DNA of 52,382 nucleotides from Hallerella sp964501065 (lineage in GTDB: Bacteria; Fibrobacterota; Fibrobacteria; Fibrobacterales; Fibrobacteraceae). The stretch covers positions 1 to 52,382 of the forward strand of contig CAZCRF010000011.1 in the NCBI GenBank assembly GCA_964501065.1, given 5' to 3'. Below, piece after piece: positions 32,184-40,680 of the stretch; position 1 is the first letter of the stretch; every line of letters begins with the position of its first letter. The position numbers were made by a program, and so were the translations under genes. The notes beneath the pieces were generated by a model. The model was not told the DNA's origin and made no database searches. It worked only from the letters and a program-made list of their open reading frames with translations.

Positions 32184-35100
32184 TTATTTGACGATGATTT
32201 CCGGCGAGGTCGCATCCAAAAGATAATTCCATTCTTCGCGAATGCGCTCGTATTCCGACGGGTCGGCGTAAATGGCGAAAGTCTTCCACTTGTAGCCGCC
32301 CCCGATTTTTTCATAATCCACGTATTCCGTTTCACGGGAAAAAGGCTTGGGTTCGACGACTTTCGCACTTCCGTCCGCAGAAACTTCGAGAACGCTTTCG
32401 AAATCCGTTTCATGGGGCATCCGGATGGGCAGATACCGGGTGCGCACTTTCGGCAGATACATGATTGTCCGCTCCCAGACATTCGGGTAACGCCCCTTGA
32501 AGCCGTCCGAACTTTTCCCGAAATACCCCTTCGAGGAGAACGTGACGACAATCTTCAGCGGCTTGTCGAAATCGGAGACGTTCTCCGTCCGGATCCGGGA
32601 AATGGAGACGTCGGGAACCCCTTGGGACAGCAGTTCGGCAATCAAGTTCTCCGCTTCTTTCATATCGCGCCCGTAAAGCTTGTTCCGCAAAACGCTCGCG
32701 AACTTCCCCGTCATGCAAAGAGAGTCTCGGAATTCCGCAGAACCGTCGTTCGCGATATGCAAGCGGTGGAACAAATAGACTTGGTGTTCCTTTTCATTTT
32801 CCAGGACGGGCGTGATGGCGACATGGCTTGAATCGCCGTCGATGACCAAAGCCACCTTGCCTTCCATGTCGAGCGGCACGGGCCTGTCGTTGCCGCCCTT
32901 GTCGGACGGATCCACCCACATTTCCGGATACTTCTCCCCCGCGGGAATGTAGAGCATCATATGGTTGAACTGCTGGATGGAGGGCAGGGATTCAAAGCCC
33001 GGCTCCGTCAAATGGATGGCCACCAGTTTGCTTTTGACGCCAATCGCTTCGAGCATTTCCTTGAGCAACAAGCTCTGATCCTTGCAATCGCCGCTGCGTT
33101 CGCGGAGGGTCGTCTCCGCCAGCTGGGGAATCAGGGAATGGCCGCCGAAGCGCACGTCGCGGTAACGGATGTTTTCCCTGACGTAACGGATCTCGGCGAG
33201 AACGGCGTCCTTGCCGAGGCGATTTCCGCGCACTTCAAAAGCCTTTTCGCGGACGGGGATGGAATTCTTGAACTGATGCCGGATCAAATTTTCGTACTCG
33301 CGCCCGACATCTCGCCAAGTCCGCTTTCCCGTGAGTTCAAAGCCCGCACCGTAATCGCGATACACGGGCATATAAGGCTCGCGCCGGATGACGACAGGAT
33401 CGTCGATTGACCATTCCTCCCCATCCGACAAAACTTGATTCGAAATCGGCCCGTATTCCTCCGTCACGAACCGGGACGTGTCTGCAAAAATCCGGAAGGA
33501 AGCCCGCTCCACGGGAACCTCTTCGCTGGCTTCAAAACGCACGAACGGAATCACTCCGTAATTCGCGATGCTCGTCCGCGAAATTTGCAAATAGACGAAA
33601 TCCCCGGGCGAGAGCTTTTCAAGCGGGAAGTGCGCCGTCTGCATTTCATTGTCGAGACCGAGTTCCGTCGCATAGGTGATGTACGCGCCGTTCAACGAAA
33701 CCCTTTCCTTGAGAGTCATCGACGAATCGTAAATTTCCAAAGCGTTCACGTAAATCCGATCATAACCGGGCAGAAAGTCAAAAGTCATTTCCGAAAAGAG
33801 TCCGACGCCGCGCCTGTCGAGAATTTCAACCAACCTCTGTTCCGTCCGCACCCAGGCCTTGTCCTTGTCCGCGCGGAGAGCGTCCCGACGGTAATGGAAA
33901 ACCGCCGGGAAACCGTCCGTCCGGGCCTTTCGGGAAAACTCCCCATCGACAATTCCCGCAAGCGCCACCGGCCGCATTTCCACCGGATCGATCTTTTTTT
34001 GCAACGTCCTGTTGTCCGCTTTCCCCAAAAAAGCCTTAGTCGCCGAAAGGAAGCTCTTGATGTCTTCATCGTCCGGATGCATCACCAGCGCATGCGAAAG
34101 GGACTTTTCCGCTTGCAAGAAATTCTTCGAATAGAACTGCGCCTTGCCGCGCAACGTCCAGACGCGATAGTCGGAACTCCCCAGCGGCAAAAGCTCTTCG
34201 CTCACGGACAGGGCTTCCGGGTAACGGCCGAGGAAGATCAAGGCGTCCATCAGGGTGAGCCCCAAGTCCACGCTCATCCCGAACTTCTTTTTCGTGGCGT
34301 AAAGGATTTCCACAGCCTCCGCATACCGATCCATTCCCATATAAGTTTTCGCAAGGTAAACGCCCAAGCGGGAGGACGGCTGCTTGTCGTAAAGGTTTTG
34401 CACGACGGCCAGCGATTGCGTCCGTTGCCCAAGACCCCAAAGAGCATCGGAAAGGTTGATGACGTACTCCGGATTGTTCGGCGTGTAGCGGAGGGCCATT
34501 TCCGCATACTTGCGCGCCTCCCCGTAATCCATCATGGCTTCATACATTTCCCCCAAGATGGAAAGCAGACGCCCGTTTTTCCGCACCAAGTCCATTTCTG
34601 TCAAGAAGTGATTCACCCCGGGCGCATAAAGCTCCTTCATCTGGTAGACGTATCCGCAATTGATGAGGTAGAGGGGTTCTTCGGGATCCATGCGATTCGC
34701 CTTTTCAAAATAGGAAAGGGCGACCAAGGGCTGATTTTCGGCAAGTCGCAACAGCCCGACCTGGTTGATGACCGCCGCCTGGAATTTCAGAGCCTTCCCC
34801 CCGGTCACTCCGGCAGGTTTTTCCAAAAGGGTCACGCCATCGACGGCTCGCGCCAAGGCCTTCGCGTATTTTTTGAAAAGAACCCCCTGGGCCCAACCCG
34901 CGACGAGAATTCCCCGGCCGCCGTCCCAAAAAAAGCGCCCCGTATATTTGAAGTCGTAGCCGTCAACGACACGTGTACACGTGAAATTCTGCACGAACTT
35001 GTCCGCATTCCCCCCGCGGACGCGCGAGACTTCGAGAGCCGACGAACCGGGGTCAACGCCCAACCGAATCAAGAGCACCCGGAACAAATCCGCCGCACTG

Positions 35101-35984
35101 ACCTCTCCGGGATCCACGATTGTCCCATAGACGAAGAATGCGGTTTCCTCTTTTAAATCCGCGAGCACCAAGTCCGGATCCCCGTTTTGCGCCGCCACTC
35201 CCATCCAGTTGTGCCAAAGGGTGTCCGCCACGTGGAATCTGTAGCCGAGTTCCGCCGATTCGTAATCGGTCACGACTTCCTTCGAAAGTTCCCGTTCCCT
35301 CGCCCCGTTCTTGATTGCGTCCGAAACGGAGAATCCGGCAAAAAACTCCTGCCATTCCTTTTTGAAACCCTCGCGCGCGGGGATTGAATCCGAAGCGGAC
35401 AAGACCAGGAAAAAGATGCGATTCCCCGCAGAAGCGACAAAGCCGTCCGCCGCGATCGGGGATTCTGCGGAAACTCCCGCCGTTTCAAAGAACGCGCCCG
35501 TCAAACCGACCTCTTCAACTGGAGAGACGCTTGCATACTCCGTTTTGCGGCAAGAAAGCGTACGCCCCTGCATCTCGGCTCGCGCTCGATCCATCACTTC
35601 GGGAGCTTCCCCCATGCCCAAGACGACCGTCTGGATTTCAGCCCTGCGCCCCGTTTTGGCGTTGAAAAATTCCATCGGGGCTGTCTTGTCGGCGGCATCG
35701 CTCACCAAGGTCCAATCCTCGTCGGGAAGGGTGAAACGAAAATCCTCCCGTTCAAAATTCAAAACCCGAATAGTGGGATTTTCTTCAAACGAAATCCCCG
35801 TCCGCGAAATTTGACGATTCCCCTCAAAACCGGAAGCCTTTCCCGGAGTCTCCGATGCAGAAGCCGCGTCCACTGCATCCCCCCCCTTTTCGAGCGGCAC
35901 TTCGGGATGGACTGCACAAGCAAAGAAGCAAAGCAGTCCAAAAAAGAGAGGAACCAGGGAAAAATGAGCCGATTTTAAATGCAT
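32184..35984 (-). CDS. TPR-DUF3857-transglutaminase protein (1266 aa)
   Basis: Large envelope protein. An N-terminal signal (FSLVPLFFGLLCFFACAV) has a weak lipobox at Cys23. Residues about 30-390 form two similar globular segments. A TPR array (about 395-665) follows, with ALSYFEKANRMDPEEPLYLINCGYVY, EARKYAEMALRYTPNNPEYVINL and LQAEKSLSHALVMHPDDEDI. Then comes a DUF3857-type beta domain (about 680-900) and a transglutaminase-like core with a complete triad: Cys in SGDCKDQS (about 967), His in FNHMMLY (about 1008), Asp in WVDPSD (about 1025). DUF3857-transglutaminase pairs are common in Bacteroidota polysaccharide and envelope loci; the substrate is unknown. TAAATTTC near 36055-36045 may be its promoter. 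Confidence 0.88.
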   Translation of the reverse strand: MHLKSAHFSLVPLFFGLLCFFACAVHPEVPLEKGGDAVDAASASETPGKASGFEGNRQISRTGISFEENPTIRVLNFEREDFRFTLPDEDWTLVSDAADKTAPMEFFNAKTGRRAEIQTVVLGMGEAPEVMDRARAEMQGRTLSCRKTEYASVSPVEEVGLTGAFFETAGVSAESPIAADGFVASAGNRIFFLVLSASDSIPAREGFKKEWQEFFAGFSVSDAIKNGARERELSKEVVTDYESAELGYRFHVADTLWHNWMGVAAQNGDPDLVLADLKEETAFFVYGTIVDPGEVSAADLFRVLLIRLGVDPGSSALEVSRVRGGNADKFVQNFTCTRVVDGYDFKYTGRFFWDGGRGILVAGWAQGVLFKKYAKALARAVDGVTLLEKPAGVTGGKALKFQAAVINQVGLLRLAENQPLVALSYFEKANRMDPEEPLYLINCGYVYQMKELYAPGVNHFLTEMDLVRKNGRLLSILGEMYEAMMDYGEARKYAEMALRYTPNNPEYVINLSDALWGLGQRTQSLAVVQNLYDKQPSSRLGVYLAKTYMGMDRYAEAVEILYATKKKFGMSVDLGLTLMDALIFLGRYPEALSVSEELLPLGSSDYRVWTLRGKAQFYSKNFLQAEKSLSHALVMHPDDEDIKSFLSATKAFLGKADNRTLQKKIDPVEMRPVALAGIVDGEFSRKARTDGFPAVFHYRRDALRADKDKAWVRTEQRLVEILDRRGVGLFSEMTFDFLPGYDRIYVNALEIYDSSMTLKERVSLNGAYITYATELGLDNEMQTAHFPLEKLSPGDFVYLQISRTSIANYGVIPFVRFEASEEVPVERASFRIFADTSRFVTEEYGPISNQVLSDGEEWSIDDPVVIRREPYMPVYRDYGAGFELTGKRTWRDVGREYENLIRHQFKNSIPVREKAFEVRGNRLGKDAVLAEIRYVRENIRYRDVRFGGHSLIPQLAETTLRERSGDCKDQSLLLKEMLEAIGVKSKLVAIHLTEPGFESLPSIQQFNHMMLYIPAGEKYPEMWVDPSDKGGNDRPVPLDMEGKVALVIDGDSSHVAITPVLENEKEHQVYLFHRLHIANDGSAEFRDSLCMTGKFASVLRNKLYGRDMKEAENLIAELLSQGVPDVSISRIRTENVSDFDKPLKIVVTFSSKGYFGKSSDGFKGRYPNVWERTIMYLPKVRTRYLPIRMPHETDFESVLEVSADGSAKVVEPKPFSRETEYVDYEKIGGGYKWKTFAIYADPSEYERIREEWNYLLDATSPEIIVK

Positions 35985-36056
35985 CTGAAAGGCCTTCCGT
36001 CCGTGAAGGGGAACAAGCGACGAGACGATTTCGCCTCAAGACGGAAATTTAGAAAA

Positions 36057-36545
36057 GATTTCCCTCCCGCAGACCGGACGCCAAGTTCTCAGGCCTGCAC
36101 AAGCTGTCGTCATTCCGAGGCGGAACAGCTAACGCCGAAGGCGTTAATCCCGATGCAGTGGCGGCCGTCATTCGCCGAAGGCGTTAATCCAGAAATCGCC
36201 ACGGCGTCATTCTGAGGCGCAGCCGAAGAATCTCGCTACAGCAAAGAGATGTTTCGCTGCGCTCAACATGACTGCTGCTATCCTGTAAACTGTCATTCTG
36301 AGCAAAGCGCCCGCCTGCCGGCAGGCAGGGCAGGCGAATCACTCTACATGACTGCACTCCCTTCAATCCAAAGGCAGCTCAGACCTTTCTACACCAGCCG
36401 CTGACCACCAACTCCTAATTCCTAACTCCTAATTCCCAATTGAAGAAATTCCCACCCGTCGGGATTCCGAACGATTTTGACGGAAGTCCTCCCACCCACA
36501 ACGGAAATTTTTGTAAATTTTGCCCAGCTAAAATCTCCCGATTCG
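36057..36545. repeat. Gene-free mosaic of intergenic repeat fragments
   Basis: No gene is supported. The 17-mer GCCGAAGGCGTTAATCC occurs twice (36134-36150, 36174-36190). GTCATTC(T/C)GAG units recur near 36110, 36206 and 36291. A 14-bp perfect palindrome GCCTGCCGGCAGGC lies at 36313-36326 inside a longer CGCC...GGCG inverted repeat. Near 36409-36440 a CTAATTCCTAACTCC-type minisatellite appears; its complement recurs at 51.5-51.8 kb. The GTCATTCTGAG units are a class of short dispersed intergenic repeats in environmental genomes. The gap promoter occupies the right end. Confidence 0.7.
36514..36521 (+). promoter_or_regulatory. Promoter element of gapA
   Basis: TAAATTTT followed by G on the plus strand, about 65 nt before the gapA ATG. 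The leader contains AAAGGATC near the start. No -35 hexamer at normal distance was found. Confidence 0.4.
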
Positions 36546-36585
36546 AGAGATGGCAGATACAACACTCAAACAAAAGGATCCTATC

Positions 36586-37587
36586 ATGGCTCTTAAACTC
36601 GGTATCAATGGTTTCGGCCGTATCGGCCGCATGGTTTTCCGCGCTGCTGTGGAAAACTTTTCCAAGGACATCACCGTTGTCGGCATCAATGACCTTCTCG
36701 ACGTCGATTACCTCGCCTACATGCTGAAGTACGATTCCGTGCACGGCAAGTTCAACCACGACATCAAGACGGAAGGCAACTACCTCATCGTTGACGGCAA
36801 CAAGATTCAGGTGTTCGCCGAAAAGGATCCGACCAACATCACTTGGGGTGCTTTGAACGTCGACGTCGTCGTGGAATCCACCGGGTTCTTCCTCACCGAC
36901 GAACTCGCCCGCGCCCACATCAAGGCCGGTGCGAAGAAGGTCATCATGAGCGCTCCGTCCAAGGATGCGACCCCGATGTTCGTCTATGGCGTGAACGACA
37001 AGACCTACGCCGGCCAGGACATCATCTCCAACGCTTCCTGCACGACGAACTGCCTCGCCCCGATTTCCAAGGTCCTGAACGACAAGTTCGGCATCAAGCG
37101 CGGTCTCATGACCACCGTCCACGCTGCCACCGCCACCCAAAAGACCGTTGACGGCCCGTCCAAGAAGGACTGGCGCGGCGGCCGCGGCATCCTCGAAAAC
37201 ATCATCCCGTCCTCCACGGGTGCTGCAAAGGCTGTCGGCAAGGTTCTCCCGATGCTCAACGGCAAGCTCACCGGCATGTCGCTCCGCGTCCCGACTTCCG
37301 ACGTCTCCTTCGTCGACCTGACCGCCGAACTCGAGAAGCCGGCCACCTACGAAGCCATCTGCGCCGCCATGAAGGAAGCTTCCGAAGGCGAACTCAAGGG
37401 CATCCTCGGTTACACCGACGAAGCTGTCGTCTCCACGGACTTCCGCAATGACGCCCACACGTCCATTTTCGACGTCAAGGCCGGCATCCAGCTCGACCCG
37501 ACTTTCGTCAAGGTCTGCGCTTGGTACGACAACGAATGGGGCTACTCGAACAAGGTCTGCGAAATGGCCCGAGTCATCTCCAAGTAA
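36586..37587 (+). CDS. gapA: Glyceraldehyde-3-phosphate dehydrogenase
   Basis: Glycolytic NAD-dependent dehydrogenase, 333 aa, cytoplasmic. The Rossmann start is LGINGFGRIGRMVFR, and D36 in GINDLLD favours NAD over NADP. The active site SNASCTTNCLAP has nucleophile C152, and the His pair is in the HAATATQKTVDGPS region. The C-terminal WYDNEWGYSNKVCEMARVI is standard. The ATG at 36586 is preceded by AAAGGATC; an ATG 36 nt upstream gives an atypical N-terminus. Codons are strongly biased to GCC, AAG, ATC and TCC compared with the neighbours, as expected for a highly expressed gene. A strong terminator follows. Confidence 0.98.
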   Translation: MALKLGINGFGRIGRMVFRAAVENFSKDITVVGINDLLDVDYLAYMLKYDSVHGKFNHDIKTEGNYLIVDGNKIQVFAEKDPTNITWGALNVDVVVESTGFFLTDELARAHIKAGAKKVIMSAPSKDATPMFVYGVNDKTYAGQDIISNASCTTNCLAPISKVLNDKFGIKRGLMTTVHAATATQKTVDGPSKKDWRGGRGILENIIPSSTGAAKAVGKVLPMLNGKLTGMSLRVPTSDVSFVDLTAELEKPATYEAICAAMKEASEGELKGILGYTDEAVVSTDFRNDAHTSIFDVKAGIQLDPTFVKVCAWYDNEWGYSNKVCEMARVISK

Positions 37588-37613
37588 TTTCAACCCACAA
37601 GGTTTGAATACTG

Positions 37614-37641
37614 AAAGGCTCCGCGAAAAGCGGAGCTTTTT
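37614..37641 (+). terminator. Intrinsic terminator of gapA
   Basis: AAAGGCTCCGC-GAAAA-GCGGAGCTTTTT: a 7-bp GC stem extended by A-T pairs, with a T-run, 27 bp after the gapA stop. It may also act for the convergent gene at 37691. Confidence 0.92.
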
Positions 37642-37690
37642 GTTTCCAGAAGAAACGCCGCCTTTCAAACGAGCGGCGCAAATTCAAGGA

Positions 37691-38881
37691 TTAGACGAAC
37701 TTCTGCCCGAACGCCTCGTGGAAGGGAAGCCCCCACTTGCCGATTTCCGCCATGAACGGATCCGGATCGAACTCTTCCATGTTGAAAACGCCCGCGCCCT
37801 TCCATTTTCCGGAAAGGAGCATCGCCCCGCCGAGCATCACGGGGACGCCCGTCGTATAGCTGACCGCCTGCGCCTTGACTTCTTTGAAGCATTCCGCATG
37901 GTCGCAGACATTGTAGATGAAATACGTCTTCGGAAGACCGTCCTTGATCCCCGTGATTTGGCAGCCGATGCACGTCTTGCCCGTGTAATTCTTGCCCAAT
38001 GCCCCCGGTTCGGGGAGAAGCGCCTTGAGGAATTCAAGCGGAATGATTTTTTGCCCCTTGAAATCGACCGGGTCGATGCGCGTCATGCCCACGTCTTCAA
38101 GAACTCTCAGATGCGTCAGATACTCCTCGCCAAAAGTCATCCAGAACCGCGCCCGTTTGATTTCGGGAAAATGCTTCACCAAGGATTCAAGCTCTTCATG
38201 CCAAAGCAAGTAACTTTCACGCGGCCCGACCTGCGGATAATCCACGCTCTTGTGCTCGGACATCGGCGGAATTTCGACAAAACTGCCATCCTTGTAGAAC
38301 TTGCCCTTTTGCGTCACCTCGCGAATGTTGATTTCCGGATTGAAGTTCGTCGCAAAAGCCTGTCCGTGGTCGCCGGCGTTGCAGTCGACAATGTCGAGAG
38401 TCTCGATGTTGTCGAAGTAATGTTTTTTCGCATAGGCGGTGTACACGTTCGTCACCCCGGGGTCGAATCCCGAACCGAGCAGAGCCGTCAAACCGGCGGC
38501 CTTGAAGCGGTCGTGGTAAGCCCACTGCCAGGAATATTCGAAATGAGCCTTGTCCTTCGGTTCATAATTGGCGGCATCCAGATAATTGACGCCTTCGGCG
38601 AGGCACGCATCCATGATGGAAAGGTCTTGGTAGGGAAGAGCCACGTTCAAGACAAGCTCCGGCCTGAAATCCCGGATGAGGGCGGCGACTTCGGAAGCCT
38701 TGTCCGCATCGACTTTGGCCGTGTGGACAGGGATGTTCTTGATGTCCTCGGCGATAGAGTCGCATTTGGACTTCGTTCGACTGGCTAGTAGAATTTCCGA
38801 ATAAACAGCTTCATTCTGTGCGCACTTGCGGACGACCACATTCGACACGCCGCCAGCTCCGATAACCAAAACCTTGGACAT
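37691..38881 (-). CDS. Carboxynorspermidine dehydrogenase-like protein (saccharopine dehydrogenase family)
   Basis: NAD(P)H-dependent dehydrogenase of 396 aa. The N-terminal Rossmann fold is VLVIGAGGVSNVVVRKC, followed by ALPYQDLSIMDACLAEGVNYLDAANYE. The middle LGSGFDPGVTNVYTAYA and DCNAGDHGQ are typical of the carboxynorspermidine synthase branch (Lys1-like) of the saccharopine dehydrogenase family. That enzyme condenses aspartate semialdehyde with a diamine to make carboxy(nor)spermidine in the alternative polyamine route. The decarboxylase partner (nspC) is not in the window. The start MSKVLVIG at 38881 has AAGGAG and a TATATTTTC element (38917-38909). Confidence 0.85.
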   Translation of the reverse strand: MSKVLVIGAGGVSNVVVRKCAQNEAVYSEILLASRTKSKCDSIAEDIKNIPVHTAKVDADKASEVAALIRDFRPELVLNVALPYQDLSIMDACLAEGVNYLDAANYEPKDKAHFEYSWQWAYHDRFKAAGLTALLGSGFDPGVTNVYTAYAKKHYFDNIETLDIVDCNAGDHGQAFATNFNPEINIREVTQKGKFYKDGSFVEIPPMSEHKSVDYPQVGPRESYLLWHEELESLVKHFPEIKRARFWMTFGEEYLTHLRVLEDVGMTRIDPVDFKGQKIIPLEFLKALLPEPGALGKNYTGKTCIGCQITGIKDGLPKTYFIYNVCDHAECFKEVKAQAVSYTTGVPVMLGGAMLLSGKWKGAGVFNMEEFDPDPFMAEIGKWGLPFHEAFGQKFV

Positions 38882-38908
38882 TGTTTTCTCCTTGAAGGAA
38901 ATTGTGGC

Positions 38909-38917
38909 GAAAATATA
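38909..38917 (-). promoter_or_regulatory. Promoter element of the carboxynorspermidine dehydrogenase gene
   Basis: TATATTTTC on the minus strand, 27 nt before the ATG at 38881; the leader holds AAGGAG. Confidence 0.45.
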
Positions 38918-38995
38918 CTTATTTGGAAGAGGGGAGACGAAAAGGAACTTATTTGAAAAGCGGCGAAGGCTTTCCGAAAAGTCCAAAAACGCCAA

Positions 38996-39023
38996 AAGGG
39001 CGCGTACGACTGCACGCGCCCTT
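38996..39023 (-). terminator. Terminator of the GH11 xylanase gene
   Basis: AAGGGCGCGT-8 nt-ACGCGCCCTT, a 10-bp perfect stem. It is followed on the minus strand by TTGGCGTTTTTGG, 20 bp after the xylanase stop. Confidence 0.75.
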
Positions 39024-39042
39024 GCTTTTGGAGGAGAGAATT

Positions 39043-40566
39043 TCAACGGGCGATTTTCACCTTTTCCACGGTGCGCCCCTGCCGCAAAAGGAATGTCCCG
39101 CTACGGCCGACCTTTTCCGCCACCGCGTCCAAAAGGTTCCCATTGTCCACACGGATGCTTCCCAGATAGCGTCCCTGCATATCGAAGAGCTGTGCCGTCT
39201 GGGGCGCAAGATTCAAGTGCAACGCGGGCGAAACGGCCGTGAAACCTTCCTGGGTGAAGGTGACGTAATCCACATTCGTGTAAGAGTCGTCAAAGGTGAT
39301 CCGCAAAACATGCTCCCCTGCGGAAAGTTCCGACGTCACGCCTTCAATTTCACTGTAAGTGTTCCAATCGTCTTCCGTATTCGGGACCGTCACCGAAGCG
39401 ATTTCCACGCCGTCCATCGAGAACGTCACCCCGGTCGGCTGGGCCGTCCCCGTCGAAGCGACCAATTTGAACTGATAAATGCCGCTTTCCAAAACATTCA
39501 CCGTGTATTCGAGCCATTCCCCGGCAGCCGTATAACCGATGCCGTAACCGCTCCCGATGCCCACGATGTCCACGCCGTCTTCCCGATACTCTCCGCCCTC
39601 GTTTTCCGCATCGGTGTCCGAATACGCGACGCCTTCCCCACCGTAATCATAGTTTTCAAATTCCACCGTCCCCGGAATCGACTGGCTGCTGTAAGCCCTC
39701 CGCGCTTCGCTGGCGCTGGACCTTGCCGCCGATGAACTCGAAGAGGCAGCACTCGAAGACAACGCCGCAGAATTCGAAGAGCCGCCGGACGGAGTCCCGT
39801 TAGCCGTCACCGCCAAATAACTGTAGTCGATGTTGCCCGTGGCGCTGCCCCCCGCCTCCGCGAGCAGCTTGACTTCGTAAATCTTCCCCATTTTGAGGGT
39901 CACGCCGTTGTCGCCCGTCTGCCCGTAAAAGAGCTCGTCCCATTTTTTGAAGTGCGCCGAGATGTCGATATGCCCGCACTGCCTCGCGTTGCGGCGAACG
40001 CTGAAGAACTGCGGAAAGGTGGACGTCCCCGAAATCGAAGGCTGGTTGACGCGCGTGTACGTGTAAATGTCGTAAGTGTCGCCGTCGACTTCCAACTCGC
40101 CCATCTTCGTCCCCAAATACGCCGTACTCGGTTTGCTGAACCAGTCGTCGACAATGTAGTATTCGACTTCAGGATCCTTCGTCCAACCGTAAACGCCGAT
40201 GTAACCGTAACCCGCCGTCCCCGATTTCGTGTAACTGTAATCGGCGGTGAAGTAACCGATTTGGTCATGGGTCTGCGTACTGTTGTATTTCAACCCGACC
40301 CGCGCCAAAAAGTCGTCCGTGCCGCTCCACTTCGCAGAGAACGTCCCGTTCGAATAATATGTCATCGAATTGTTCCCGCCCTGATACCAAATTTCGTAAT
40401 TGTAAGGCGTCCCGGAAATGTCCGCGCTCGCGTAACTGGACGTGAGGGTCGTGCCGTTCCCGGTATGCCCCATCGTTTCCGTACAGGCATCGGCGGCGTA
40501 AGAATTCACGGCGAGGATTCCGACAAGCGGAATCCAAATTTTTTTAGAAATGCGAAACCAATCCAT
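39043..40566 (-). CDS. Secreted GH11 endo-xylanase with CBM6
   Basis: Endo-1,4-beta-xylanase of 507 aa. The signal peptide is KIWIPLVGILAVNSYA. The GH11 domain spans about residues 28-255; the nucleophile Glu is in VEYYIVDDW (near residue 135) and the acid/base Glu in LLAEAGG (near 237). A Ser/Ala linker (SSSAASSSSSAARSSAS, about 265-290) leads to a CBM6 (about 297-440; GTVEFENYDYGGEGVAY...YTNVDYVTF). The C-terminus (AQLFDMQGRYLGSIRV...GTFLLRQGRTVEKVKIAR) resembles a type A C-terminal sorting module. The start ATG follows GGAGG at 40566. The layout matches Fibrobacter xylanases. Confidence 0.95.
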   Translation of the reverse strand: MDWFRISKKIWIPLVGILAVNSYAADACTETMGHTGNGTTLTSSYASADISGTPYNYEIWYQGGNNSMTYYSNGTFSAKWSGTDDFLARVGLKYNSTQTHDQIGYFTADYSYTKSGTAGYGYIGVYGWTKDPEVEYYIVDDWFSKPSTAYLGTKMGELEVDGDTYDIYTYTRVNQPSISGTSTFPQFFSVRRNARQCGHIDISAHFKKWDELFYGQTGDNGVTLKMGKIYEVKLLAEAGGSATGNIDYSYLAVTANGTPSGGSSNSAALSSSAASSSSSAARSSASEARRAYSSQSIPGTVEFENYDYGGEGVAYSDTDAENEGGEYREDGVDIVGIGSGYGIGYTAAGEWLEYTVNVLESGIYQFKLVASTGTAQPTGVTFSMDGVEIASVTVPNTEDDWNTYSEIEGVTSELSAGEHVLRITFDDSYTNVDYVTFTQEGFTAVSPALHLNLAPQTAQLFDMQGRYLGSIRVDNGNLLDAVAEKVGRSGTFLLRQGRTVEKVKIAR

Positions 40567-40680
40567 CAAATCCTCCTAAAGATTTTGTACTTAGGAATCT
40601 AGATTGGCTTCAACGGAAAGAGGGCTTTTGTAAACTTTTTTCTGTTGTTGCTTTTACAACACCTGAAAAAAAGGCGTTTT

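Noticed and set aside
36184..36366. 60-codon minus-strand frame with SSHVERSETS and ILRLRLRMT
   Set aside because: It is the translation of a dispersed intergenic repeat (GTCATTCTGAG type); such frames turn up as false genes.
36057..36545. CRISPR-like repeats
   Set aside because: The repeated units differ in length, spacing and sequence, with no regular spacers and no cas genes.
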